DNA of 38,902 nt from the NCBI RefSeq assembly GCF_937873725.1, contig NZ_CALMYY010000016.1, forward strand, positions 1-38,902, written 5' to 3'. This DNA is from an uncultured Dietzia sp. (GTDB lineage: Bacteria > Actinomycetota > Actinomycetes > Mycobacteriales > Mycobacteriaceae). Of this stretch, positions 10,055-17,761 are shown in pieces. Made by a program: the position numbers and the translations under genes. Numbering within the stretch: the stretch's first letter is position 1; the number at the start of each line of letters is the position of its first letter. Below the pieces are notes generated by a model. The model was not told the origin of the DNA, did no database searches, and saw only the letters and a program-made list of their open reading frames with translations.

Positions 10055-10546
10055 TCAGGGGCAGAGCTGACCGGCGGCGACGTCCACCACGATCCGGGAG
10101 AGCTCGTCCACATCGCGGTCCGAGTACCCGCCGACGGAGATCTGCCCGGCCACCGCGTCGGCGATGGTGGTGGTCTCCCCCGCGGCGCCGCCGGTGCTCC
10201 GGATCCGACAGATCGTGTTGCCCGCGGCGACGAGCGAGTCCGACATCGCCGCGGTGTCGATGCCCTTCGCCTCGAGGGCGGCCAGGTATCCGCGCTCGCG
10301 GGCGCCGACGATCGGCGCGGTGTAGCCCGGCGCGTCGGAGGCCACCGGCGCGGGGGCCTCGGTGAAACGCCCGGAGTCCTCGGACGCGGCGACGCGGGGC
10401 GAGGAGGTGCCCGCGCCCCCCGGAGGAGGTGCGACCGAACCGGAATCGGGGACTCCCGAGACCGTGGAGTCGCCGCCGCCGCAGGCCGTCGCCGTCCCCA
10501 CCACGACGAGCAGCGCCGCCGCGAGCGCGGCACCCCGGCCTGTCAC
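10055..10546 (-). CDS. Putative DUF732-family lipoprotein
   Basis: 163 aa, starting at GTG 10546 in a GTGA overlap with the upstream mycolyltransferase gene. The N-terminus is a signal sequence with a Cys at the end of the hydrophobic stretch (GTATAC), a weak lipobox, followed by a Gly/Ser/Pro-rich linker of about 60 residues. The C-terminal 75 residues resemble the small secreted DUF732 domain of mycolata: YLAALEAKGID near the start and two Cys (ICRI and the terminal LCP) that could pair. Function unknown. Tight coupling to an LGFP mycolyltransferase suggests an envelope role. The family call is by recognition only. Confidence 0.72.
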   Translation of the reverse strand: MTGRGAALAAALLVVVGTATACGGGDSTVSGVPDSGSVAPPPGGAGTSSPRVAASEDSGRFTEAPAPVASDAPGYTAPIVGARERGYLAALEAKGIDTAAMSDSLVAAGNTICRIRSTGGAAGETTTIADAVAGQISVGGYSDRDVDELSRIVVDVAAGQLCP

Positions 10547-12480
10547 GAGATCTCCGCCCGACCGCCGGTCACGGTGATCCGGCCGCCCTCGAAGTCCATG
10601 ACCTGGCCGTCCCGGGTGCTGCGGAGCGGGCCCGTCGGATACCCCAGCCGGCCGCGCTCGTAGTCGACCGTGCCCCAGGCGTCGAACACCGGCCCGCGGG
10701 GGATGACCTGCGCTCCCGTCCGCGACGACCAGTAAATGTACCCGCCTTGGAACCGGTTGAACGCGCCGTTGCGGGTGGTCAGGGAGATCTCGTCCGTCGC
10801 CGGGTACCCGAGCGCGGAGTTCTCGGCCCCGGCGGCCCGGTAGGTCTCGAGGATCTGGCCCTCGACCACCTTCGGCCCGGTGTCGGACGACCAGTAGACG
10901 GTCCCGCCCCGGAAGCCCTGGACCACGCCGGGCTTGTTGGGGTTGGCGATCTCGTCGGTGGTCGGGTAGCCCAGCTCGCCGCGTTCGGCGCCGCGGTCGA
11001 ACCACATGGCCCGGATCGCCCCGCGGATCGCGTGCGCGCCGGTGGTCGGCGACCAGTAGATGACGCCGTTCTGGAACTGCGTGAAACGCCCCTTGCCGTC
11101 CGGCGTGGCGGTCTCCCCCGAGGTCGGCAGGCCCAGTGGCCCGCCGGGCCCGCCCTCCGCCTGGTACGCGGCGCCGATCGCCCCGAGCACCGACTGCGCC
11201 CCGGTCTGCTCGGACCAGAACACGCGTCCGAAGCGGAAGTCCGCGGCCTTGCCGCCCTTGACGTCGTACTCGCCGGTGAGACAGGGTCCCAGCGCCGGCT
11301 GACGCTCGGCGAGGGCCCTGATCGCTCCCACGGGCGCGCACGGCGCCTCGACGTTCTCGATCCCCACCGCCCCTGCGAACTGCGGCCACGCCTGGGTCAT
11401 CTCGAACTGCCAGTACGGCCACGTGTGGGTTCCCGACGGCCGGAAGTTGGCCGTGACGTCGACGCCGGCCCCGCGGGCCTTGTTGACGAACGTCTGGGTG
11501 GTCATCCGGGAGAGCAACTCGAGACCGTAGCCGGGGAAGTTGGCCGGGATGTCGGGCAGCCCGGACGGCTGATCCCAGGGACCGGTGTTGCCGCTGCCCG
11601 CGGAGACGTACACGCTCCGACCGCGCAGCCTCTCCGCGTGGAGCTTGGGATCCTGCTCCTGCCAGCGGGCCGAGCCGAGGGGACCCCACATGTTCTCCGC
11701 CGAGTAGCCACCGGCGTCCTGCATGGCCACCTTGATCGCCTCGGGCATGCCGAAGCTCGTGGTGTCGAGGAACCCCGAGAAGCTGCCGGCGAACCGGAAG
11801 TGCTCCGGGTAGCGCTGGGAGAGCATCATGGCGGCCGTCCCGCCCATCGACAGGCCGGCCACACCGTGCTTGTCGCCGACCCGCCAGTCGCGGGCCAGCA
11901 GGGGCGGCAGCTCCTGCATGAGGAACGTCTCCCACTGGTAGGCCGAGCCCTTGGCGTCCGCCACCCAGTTCGTGTAGAAGCTCGACTCGCCGCCGACGGG
12001 CAGGATGATGATCGCGTTCTTCGCGTCGAAGAACTGGGAGATCTTGGTCTCGAGCGTCCACCCGCTCGCGTCACCCCGCGCGCGCAGGCCGTCCAGCAGC
12101 AGCAGCGACGGGTAGGTGCGATCGGGCTCGGCGTTCCACGCGGCCGGGAGCATCAGCTGCACCTGGATCGCCTGCCCCATGGCCGGGGACTGCACCCACA
12201 GCGCGACGCGGTTGGCCGTCTTCCACTCCACCCTCTCCAGCCGGACACCCGACGGCGGGGCGGAGGGGACCCGCAGCGACGGTGCGTCCGGGACGTTCTC
12301 CGGGGTGGCGGGGCCCGGGGTGGGCGACTGCGCGCCCGGGCTCACCCGGGCGGGGGTCTCCTGCGCCACCGCGACCGGCGGGGCGAGGAGGCCGGATCCC
12401 ACCACACCCACCACCAGGGGGGCCGCGAGGAGGGACGCCCACCGGGTGCGGGGGTTCGCGTGTGCGCTGGGGGTCGCCAT
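10543..12480 (-). CDS. Mycolyltransferase with C-terminal LGFP repeats (PS1/Cop1 type)
   Basis: 645 aa secreted enzyme of the antigen 85 / esterase D fold that moves mycolyl groups between trehalose mycolates and arabinogalactan. Signal peptide about 1-40; catalytic domain about 78-370 with Ser211 in GLSMGG, Glu321 in LELLSR and His352 in SGTHTWPYW, matching the Ser-Glu-His triad of Ag85. The C-terminal third (about 385-640) carries LGFP repeats (LGLPTSGE, LGYPTTDE, LGYPATDE, LGYPTGP, each followed by an F..G..YWS segment), as in the corynebacterial PS1/Cop1 protein; mycobacterial Ag85 lacks them. The repeats are thought to bind the cell wall. The ATG at 12480 has AAGGAAGAG upstream. The stop overlaps the next gene by GTGA. 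Confidence 0.93.
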   Translation of the reverse strand: MATPSAHANPRTRWASLLAAPLVVGVVGSGLLAPPVAVAQETPARVSPGAQSPTPGPATPENVPDAPSLRVPSAPPSGVRLERVEWKTANRVALWVQSPAMGQAIQVQLMLPAAWNAEPDRTYPSLLLLDGLRARGDASGWTLETKISQFFDAKNAIIILPVGGESSFYTNWVADAKGSAYQWETFLMQELPPLLARDWRVGDKHGVAGLSMGGTAAMMLSQRYPEHFRFAGSFSGFLDTTSFGMPEAIKVAMQDAGGYSAENMWGPLGSARWQEQDPKLHAERLRGRSVYVSAGSGNTGPWDQPSGLPDIPANFPGYGLELLSRMTTQTFVNKARGAGVDVTANFRPSGTHTWPYWQFEMTQAWPQFAGAVGIENVEAPCAPVGAIRALAERQPALGPCLTGEYDVKGGKAADFRFGRVFWSEQTGAQSVLGAIGAAYQAEGGPGGPLGLPTSGETATPDGKGRFTQFQNGVIYWSPTTGAHAIRGAIRAMWFDRGAERGELGYPTTDEIANPNKPGVVQGFRGGTVYWSSDTGPKVVEGQILETYRAAGAENSALGYPATDEISLTTRNGAFNRFQGGYIYWSSRTGAQVIPRGPVFDAWGTVDYERGRLGYPTGPLRSTRDGQVMDFEGGRITVTGGRAEIS

Positions 12481-12524
12481 GGTGTTGTTCTCTTCCTTGC
12501 CGCGTCGTCGCCGAAGTGTCTCGC

Positions 12525-12550
12525 GGCCGGGTCGGTCGTGCGACCCGGCC
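12525..12550. promoter_or_regulatory. Perfect 10-bp hairpin upstream of the LGFP mycolyltransferase
   Basis: GGCCGGGTCG and CGACCCGGCC flank a 6-nt loop, 45 nt upstream of the ATG at 12480. It could be a leader hairpin or part of a terminator for the upstream gene. No T-run follows it on either strand. Confidence 0.4.
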
Positions 12551-12625
12551 GGTCGTGCCCGTGGCCCCGGCCCGCAGCGCGCCCGCGGGTTCCCCTCCCG
12601 CGGCCGAACCCGGTGGTCACCAACG

Positions 12626-12665
12626 ACCGGGGCCCCGCACGAGAATCTACGCACGGGGCCCCGGT
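12626..12665. terminator. Candidate hairpin terminator after the Ag85-type gene
   Basis: ACCGGGGCCCCG (12626-12637) pairs perfectly with CGGGGCCCCGGT (12654-12665) across a 16-nt loop, 56 nt after the stop of the upstream mycolyltransferase gene on the minus strand. There is no U-tract, which is common in high-GC actinobacteria. Each arm is itself palindromic, so other pairings are possible. Confidence 0.45.
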
Positions 12666-12720
12666 GTGACGGGTGAGGACTCGCTGACACGAGCCCGATT
12701 CGTCTGCTAAGTCGGCGGGA

Positions 12721-13845
12721 TCACCAGCCGTGGGCGTCCATCACGTCGAGGATCTGGGCCGACCTGGCGGCGATCAGGTCGTCGTTCCAGTAGCCCCACC
12801 CGTGGACCCCGGTGGTGCGGTAGTCGAACCTCGCCTTGTTCGGTGCGGCGTTCAGCGTGTTCTGGAACGCGATGGTCGATCCCCGCGAGAGCCCCTCGAG
12901 GATGATGCCGTTGAACGTGTTGAACACGGCCTGCAGGCTGGAGGGCTGGTCGTACTGGCCCGGGATGGCCGAGCCCGCGGTGATGTACATCGGAATGTCG
13001 CGCAGTTTGCCGGCGTTGAGCAACGGGTCGTTCTGGCCCCAGCGCGGCGAGCCCGGCAGGCCCCACATGGCAAAGGGGTCGCACCTGCACTGGTCGAACA
13101 TGGCCAGCGGGAGCATGGTGTACATCCCCGGCGCGGTGGTGTTCATGTAGCCGGAGAAGACCGAGACCTGCTTGAACTGGTCGCGGTGATCGGCCGCGAG
13201 CATGGCGGCCGCGGAGCCGCCCATGGACAGTCCGGCGATCGCGTTGTTGTCCGTGCGGACGCCGAAGTTGGCCTGCAGGTACCCGGGCAGCTCACGGGTG
13301 AGGAACGTCTCGTACTTGTACTCCAGGAGGGTGCCGCCCAGGTTGATGGGCCGATCCCAGTCGGAGTAGAAGGAGACCTGCCCGCCGACGGGCATGACCA
13401 GCGTGATGTTGTCCTGCAGGAAGATGCGCTGGGCCTGGGCGTCGTGGGTCCACGCGTTCCAGTCGTCGCGCGCGCGCAGGCCGTCGAGCAGGTAGAGGCC
13501 GGCGTTGCCGCCGTAGCGGGCGGGCTGGACCTGGACCTTGATCGGCCGGTTCATGGCCGGGGACCAGACCTCGCACAGCTGGACCCAGGAGGCGACCGGG
13601 TCCCACGTGCAGCCGGGGCGCAGCCAGTTCCGGTTGCCCACCGGGTTCTCGTTGCCCCCGGCCGGCCGGAATGCGGGCGCCGGCGGCGGCGCACCGGCGG
13701 AGCCGCCGGAACCGAGGCTCGCGGAGGAGCCCTGCTCGGTGGCCTGGGCGCCGACGAGGGCCGGCGCACTCACGACGAGGCCCGCGGCCGTCGCCAGGGC
13801 GGTGAGCCCGGCGGCGAACTTGCGCCGGAGGGTGGTCTGGGACAT
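12721..13845 (-). CDS. Antigen 85-type mycolyltransferase
   Basis: 374 aa secreted mycolyltransferase (fbp/cmt family) without the LGFP extension. Signal peptide about 1-34 ending near VGAQA, a Gly/Ser/Pro linker to about 70, then the Ag85 fold. Candidate triad: Ser207 in GLSMGGSA, Glu317 in LEGLSR, His348 in TGVHGWGYW. It probably transfers mycolates from trehalose monomycolate to arabinogalactan and to trehalose. The ATG at 13845 has AAAGGAA about 7 nt upstream. It occupies the fbpA (Rv3804c) position next to aftB; exact one-to-one orthology among Ag85 paralogs cannot be told from sequence alone. Confidence 0.92.
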   Translation of the reverse strand: MSQTTLRRKFAAGLTALATAAGLVVSAPALVGAQATEQGSSASLGSGGSAGAPPPAPAFRPAGGNENPVGNRNWLRPGCTWDPVASWVQLCEVWSPAMNRPIKVQVQPARYGGNAGLYLLDGLRARDDWNAWTHDAQAQRIFLQDNITLVMPVGGQVSFYSDWDRPINLGGTLLEYKYETFLTRELPGYLQANFGVRTDNNAIAGLSMGGSAAAMLAADHRDQFKQVSVFSGYMNTTAPGMYTMLPLAMFDQCRCDPFAMWGLPGSPRWGQNDPLLNAGKLRDIPMYITAGSAIPGQYDQPSSLQAVFNTFNGIILEGLSRGSTIAFQNTLNAAPNKARFDYRTTGVHGWGYWNDDLIAARSAQILDVMDAHGW

Positions 13846-14039
13846 GCGTTGGTTCCTTTGTTCGTTCCTGGTGCCCCCAGGATCTCCGGGGCATCGGTGA
13901 CGTCCATCGGACCGGACCCACCAGGGGAGGACCGGAACTGCGACATCGTTACTGTCGCGCATTGTGGGACAGGTGTTACAGGTCAGGGGCTGAATCGACC
14001 CCCGACTGTTATCGATTCGAGACAACAGTAGGCGCAACC
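13846..14039 (-). promoter_or_regulatory. AT-richer leader of the Ag85-type gene
   Basis: 194 nt between the aftB stop and the mycolyltransferase start, less GC-rich than its surroundings. Two GTAAC words on the minus strand (13948-13952 and 13975-13979) lie 27 nt apart, both in an (A/T)GTAAC context. A weak dyad ACTGTT / AACAGT (14005-14029) follows the aftB stop. It probably holds a promoter for the mycolyltransferase; the exact -10 could not be assigned. Confidence 0.35.
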
Positions 14040-16077
14040 CTACCGAGTGCCCTGGTACTTCTCCACCTTCTCAGGCATCGGCAGACCGCATCGCTGCACC
14101 TCATACGCAGGGATTCTGTTGATCCGATACTCGGCGAATGAGAATGCGTTCACGAGGTTGGACCACCGCCTCTCCGGGGTCAACGGGCCGGAGTACGACT
14201 CGATGAGCGCCTGGGTCGCCGGGCACTGCAACGCCACCTCGGACTGGAGCACCCAGTTGACGTCCACCCACCGGGGGAGGTTGACCGGGTCCTCGATCAC
14301 GCCGGTCCGGGCGAGCACCCAGTCGTAGGGCAGGAACTTGTCGTGACCGATCCGCCCGTCCTCCATGCGGTCGGTGTGCGCGGCCAACGGCGCGGCCAAG
14401 CCCACGGTGTCGTAGACGTCCACGTCGAGCGGGAGGTTCATGCTGGTCATGCCCAGGTTGAGGAACACGACGGTCTTGATCGGCTCGTCGGGCAGCTCGA
14501 ACGGCGCCATGCCCGGCAACGGGTGGTCGTAGGCCACCACGTCCCAGCGGTCCTGGAACCCCGGCACCGGGAGGAACACCGCCCCCGTGTCGTTGGCCTC
14601 CACCTCACGCACCAGGGCCCGCATCCGGGGGAAGTCCAGGTAGTCCTCGGCGAGCACCGGGTGCCGGTGGCCGGTCCGCTGGATGTAGTACTGCCGCTCG
14701 TCGACGATCCCCGCCGCGGTGATGGTCTCCGGCTGGTCGCGGAACGGGTCCTGGGTGACCTGGACGGTCACCGCCCATCCGACGACGACGAGCCACGCAC
14801 CGACGACAACGGGGACTGCCACCCGGCGCACCCGGGCGTCGTCGGGCCCGTGCGCGGGACCGACCGGCAGGGGCACCACGGAGACCGGCAGGAGGAACAG
14901 GAACAGGGACGGCAGCAGCACGCGGCCGTGCATGAAGTCCCCGCCGACGCGGGTGACGTAGGCCAGCATGATCGCGGCCACCGCGAGGAACGCGATGGTG
15001 ACGACCGGGGTCGACCGGACCCTCACCCGCACCCCCCCCGGATCCGCTACCGTCCCGCGCGATCCGCTGCCCCCATCCGGGGAGCGGATCAGCCGGCGGA
15101 GTAGCGGATGGCGGGGCGGGGCGGGGGGATTGGGGGGGGGGGGGGGGGGGTTGGGGGGGGGGGGGGGGCCGGCGGGCGGTCGCCCACAACGACACCAGCC
15201 CGGCCACGAGGATCACCGCCAGCGGGAGGAGCAGCGCGTACGGCGCGAGCAGGTCCCACAGGTAGGCGGCGCCCTTGTCCCATTTGGAGCCGCCCGCGTC
15301 CTTGGCGACGGCCGTCAGCGGGTACGGCAGCGCGTAGTACGACATGCGCCACACCTGGTAGACCACGGGGACCGTGCCCGCGATCACCACCAGCCAGCCC
15401 AGGTGCCGCCACGACTGCCGGGCGACCGCCAGCAGCCCGAGGAAGACCACCGAGGCCAGCGCCATCTCCGGCCGCACGAGCGGTCCCAGGCCGGCGACGA
15501 ACGCGATCGCCGCGGTCCCCGCCGCCGGCAGGCCGAACCGGTGTTCGCGGTGCGGCGCGCGCGCCCACAGTTGCAGCCCCAGCCACATCACGCCGATCCA
15601 GCAGATCACCAGGCCCGTCTCCAGGCCGGAGGTCGCGAAGTCCCGGGCGGGCGGGAGCATGATGTAGACCACCACGCCGAACGGCAGCAGCAGCATCGGG
15701 GCGCCGGCGGGCGCCCGCCGCGTCCCGCGGTACATCACGCGGGTACCGAGCATCGCGCACGCCACCGCGGTCATGCTCAGGGCGAGCGCCAGCCCGAGGG
15801 CGACCAACTCGAGCCGGTAGCCGACCACCTCGTGGGTGGCGTAGATGAGATAGGTCCACACCGTGGAGGTGTTGGACTCGACCCTCTCCCCGGCGTTGAA
15901 GACGGGGCCGTTGCCGGCGATGAGGTTGCGGACGGTGCGCAGGACGATCAGCCCGTCGTCGGCGATCCACCGGCGCTGCCAGGCACCGGCCAGGAACACG
16001 GTGACCACCGCCACGAGACCGGCCCAGAACACCGGCTCGGCGCGCCGCGCCCACCGCTCCCCCGCCACCTCCGACAT
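14040..16077 (-). CDS. aftB: Arabinofuranosyltransferase AftB, frameshifted at poly-G with an inserted repeat
   Basis: Polytopic GT-C arabinosyltransferase that adds the terminal beta(1-2) arabinofuranose of arabinogalactan, the mycolate attachment site, using decaprenyl-phosphoarabinose. The N-terminal part (16077 to about 15169, 303 aa) has the catalytic DD of WIADDGL (Asp40-Asp41) and many membrane spans. The C-terminal part (15032 to 14040, 330 aa) has VGGDFMHGRVLLP and a soluble domain. Together they total 633 aa, close to 627 in M. tuberculosis (Rv3805c). Between them lie about 136 extra bases: two long G runs and a palindromic repeat, joining two membrane helices. The two parts are out of frame by one base (2038 nt in total), yet neither frame has a stop in the insert. 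Removing one G or adding two restores a Pro-rich loop of about 45 residues. Homopolymer error, true frameshift or phase variation are all possible. Confidence 0.85.
15041..15109. repeat. GATCCGCTACC palindromic element, copy 1 (inside aftB)
   Basis: Two forward words (GATCCGCTACCG 15041-15052, GATCCGCTGCCCC 15061-15073) are followed by two reverse-complement words (GGGGAGCGGATC 15079-15090, GGAGTAGCGGAT 15098-15109). The inner pair can form a perfect hairpin. The same four-word layout occurs at 25141-25208. A C-run precedes it and G-rich sequence follows. It lies in the part of aftB with no counterpart in the family. Confidence 0.8.
15132..15168. repeat. Two long poly-G tracts (G19 and G16) in aftB
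   Basis: Nineteen G (15132-15150), two T, then sixteen G (15153-15168). On the coding strand they read as poly-Pro. Tracts this long are error-prone for sequencing and prone to slippage in cells. They lie exactly where the aftB frame is lost. Confidence 0.85.
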
Positions 16078-16094
16078 CGCCCGACCCGTCCCGG

Positions 16095-17117
16095 TCAGGA
16101 GAAGGACGGAACGATGTAGACGCCGATCACCACGGTCAGCACCCACAGCGCGGCGAGGACCTGCAGGACGCGGTCCCCGAGGGCGATGTCCTCGGGCTCC
16201 CCGGCTTGGGCGGCGTCGACGTCGACCGCGTAGCGCAGCACCGCGATCGTGAACGGGACGATCGAGATCTGCAGCCAGATGGCGGTGTCCGTGCCCTCAC
16301 CGCGCTGGTAGGCCCACAGGGCGTAGCAGAGCACGAGGACGGTGGCCGAGAGCGTCCACACGAAGCGCAGGTAGGTGGGGGTGTAGCTCTCGAGCGCCTT
16401 GCGGATCTTGGCGCCGGTCTTGAGGTGCAGGTTCAGCTCGGCGTACCGCTTGCCGGCCGCCATGAACAGCGAGCCGAACGCCATGACCAGCAGGAACCAC
16501 TGGGAGATGTCGACCTCCGCCGCGGCGCCGCCCGCGACCGCGCGGAGCAGGAACCCCGAGGAGACGAACGCGATGTCGAGCACCGGCTGGTGCTTGAGGC
16601 CGAAGCAGTACATGAGCTGCAGCACGATGTACACGCCCACGACGATCGCCAGCGCCGGATGCGTGAAGACCAGCGAGATGCCGATCGCCGCCGCGATGAG
16701 CACCACCGCCATCCCGTAGGCCACCGGAACCGGCAGCACGCCGGCGGCGATGGGCCGGAACCGCTTGGTCGGGTGCGCGCGGTCCGCCTCGACGTCCAGC
16801 GCGTCGTTGATGAGGTAGACGCTCGAGGCGGCCATGCAGAACGCCACGAACGCGATGAACACGGAGAACAGGACCGAGCCGTCGGTCAGGGTCTGGGAGC
16901 CCGCCGCCGCGGGCGCCGCCACCACGAGCACGTTCTTGACCCACTGACGCGGCCGGAGGGCCTTGATCATGCCGTCGAGCAGGTTCTTGGGCGGCGACCC
17001 CAGGGCCTCTTCCTGAGCCTCCGCGCGATCGATCTCGTTGGCCGTGTGCGGCTCCGCGCCCAGGAGGTGGTGATCCCCCACGCCCCGGGCGGCCGGGACA
17101 CCGGTCTGGTCGGTCAT
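16095..17117 (-). CDS. ubiA: Decaprenyl-phosphate phosphoribosyltransferase (UbiA, Rv3806c type)
   Basis: 340 aa UbiA-superfamily membrane transferase that joins 5-phosphoribosyl pyrophosphate to decaprenyl phosphate, the first committed step to the arabinose donor DPA. Seen: an N-terminal cytosolic stretch of about 45 residues, RPRQWVKN at 55-62, the Asp-rich motif ND-x2-D-x3-D at 104-112 (NDALDVEAD), and about eight hydrophobic segments. The ATG at 17117 shares an ATGA overlap with the PAP2 gene upstream, and aftB starts 17 nt after its stop, so it is inside a tight operon in the mycobacterial order. Confidence 0.93.
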   Translation of the reverse strand: MTDQTGVPAARGVGDHHLLGAEPHTANEIDRAEAQEEALGSPPKNLLDGMIKALRPRQWVKNVLVVAAPAAAGSQTLTDGSVLFSVFIAFVAFCMAASSVYLINDALDVEADRAHPTKRFRPIAAGVLPVPVAYGMAVVLIAAAIGISLVFTHPALAIVVGVYIVLQLMYCFGLKHQPVLDIAFVSSGFLLRAVAGGAAAEVDISQWFLLVMAFGSLFMAAGKRYAELNLHLKTGAKIRKALESYTPTYLRFVWTLSATVLVLCYALWAYQRGEGTDTAIWLQISIVPFTIAVLRYAVDVDAAQAGEPEDIALGDRVLQVLAALWVLTVVIGVYIVPSFS

Positions 17118-17761
17118 CGATTCTCCTCGGTGTTCGGGGTGGGGCGCCGGCCCGGCGGGCTGTCACGCAGCGCCTCGGGCAGCACCCGCTGGACGGCCCC
17201 GGTGGGCCAGAGCGACCGCGTGAGCGCGGCGCAGCCCGCGCCGACGACGGCGCCGGCGAGCACATCCGAAGGGTAGTGGACTCCGAGCACCAACCTGGAC
17301 GCGAGCATCACCGGCACGAGCGCGGGGGCCACCGGTACTCCGCTCACCGACCCGGCGAGCAGGGCGAACGCCGTGGTCGAGGTGGCGTGCGAGGACGGAA
17401 AGCTGAGTTTCGAGGGGGTGCTCACACCCACGGCGACCGTGGGGTGGTCGGGACGCCGGCGACGGACCACCCGCTTGATGACGACGGAGGTGGCGTGCGC
17501 CCCGAAGCTGCCGACGCCGACCATCGCCCACCGGCCGCGGCGGGGGGGATCGACCGCCACACCGACCGCGGCGACCGCCATCCAGCCGAGGGCGTGCTCC
17601 CCGACGTGCGAGAGGGTCACCGCCGCCTCCCGCGACCCGGGCACCGCGAGGAGCCGGCGCTGGATCCCGGCCAGGAGCCTGACCTCGCTGGTGGGGACGG
17701 GGATCTCCACCGTGGGTGCCGCGGCGTCCGTGCCGTCCGTGGGTTCAGGAATCGAAGACAC
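17114..17761 (-). CDS. PAP2-family phosphatase (Rv3807c type)
   Basis: 215 aa membrane phosphatase. All three PAP2 motifs are present: K96-x6-R103-P104, PSSH at 122-125, and S155-R156-x5-H162-x3-D166. By position between ubiA and glfT2 it is the candidate for removing the phosphate of decaprenyl-phosphoryl-phosphoribose on the way to the arabinose donor. The GTG at 17761 is chosen because AAGGAGG lies 9 nt upstream; it overlaps the glfT2 3' end by 17 nt. Its stop overlaps the ubiA start (ATGA). The N-terminal 30 residues are a charged, Pro-rich cytosolic tail. Confidence 0.88.
   Translation of the reverse strand: MSSIPEPTDGTDAAAPTVEIPVPTSEVRLLAGIQRRLLAVPGSREAAVTLSHVGEHALGWMAVAAVGVAVDPPRRGRWAMVGVGSFGAHATSVVIKRVVRRRRPDHPTVAVGVSTPSKLSFPSSHATSTTAFALLAGSVSGVPVAPALVPVMLASRLVLGVHYPSDVLAGAVVGAGCAALTRSLWPTGAVQRVLPEALRDSPPGRRPTPNTEENR

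Noticed and set aside
14040..15032. C-terminal aftB part as a separate gene starting at GTG 15032
   Set aside because: It lacks the catalytic DD region, has no RBS, and begins within a membrane helix pair of a known single protein.
14605..15168. Continuation of the N-terminal aftB frame past the poly-G tract
   Set aside because: Past 15168 it gives Pro/Gly/Arg-rich text, while the other frame encodes the conserved VGGDFMHGR region, so this is the wrong frame.
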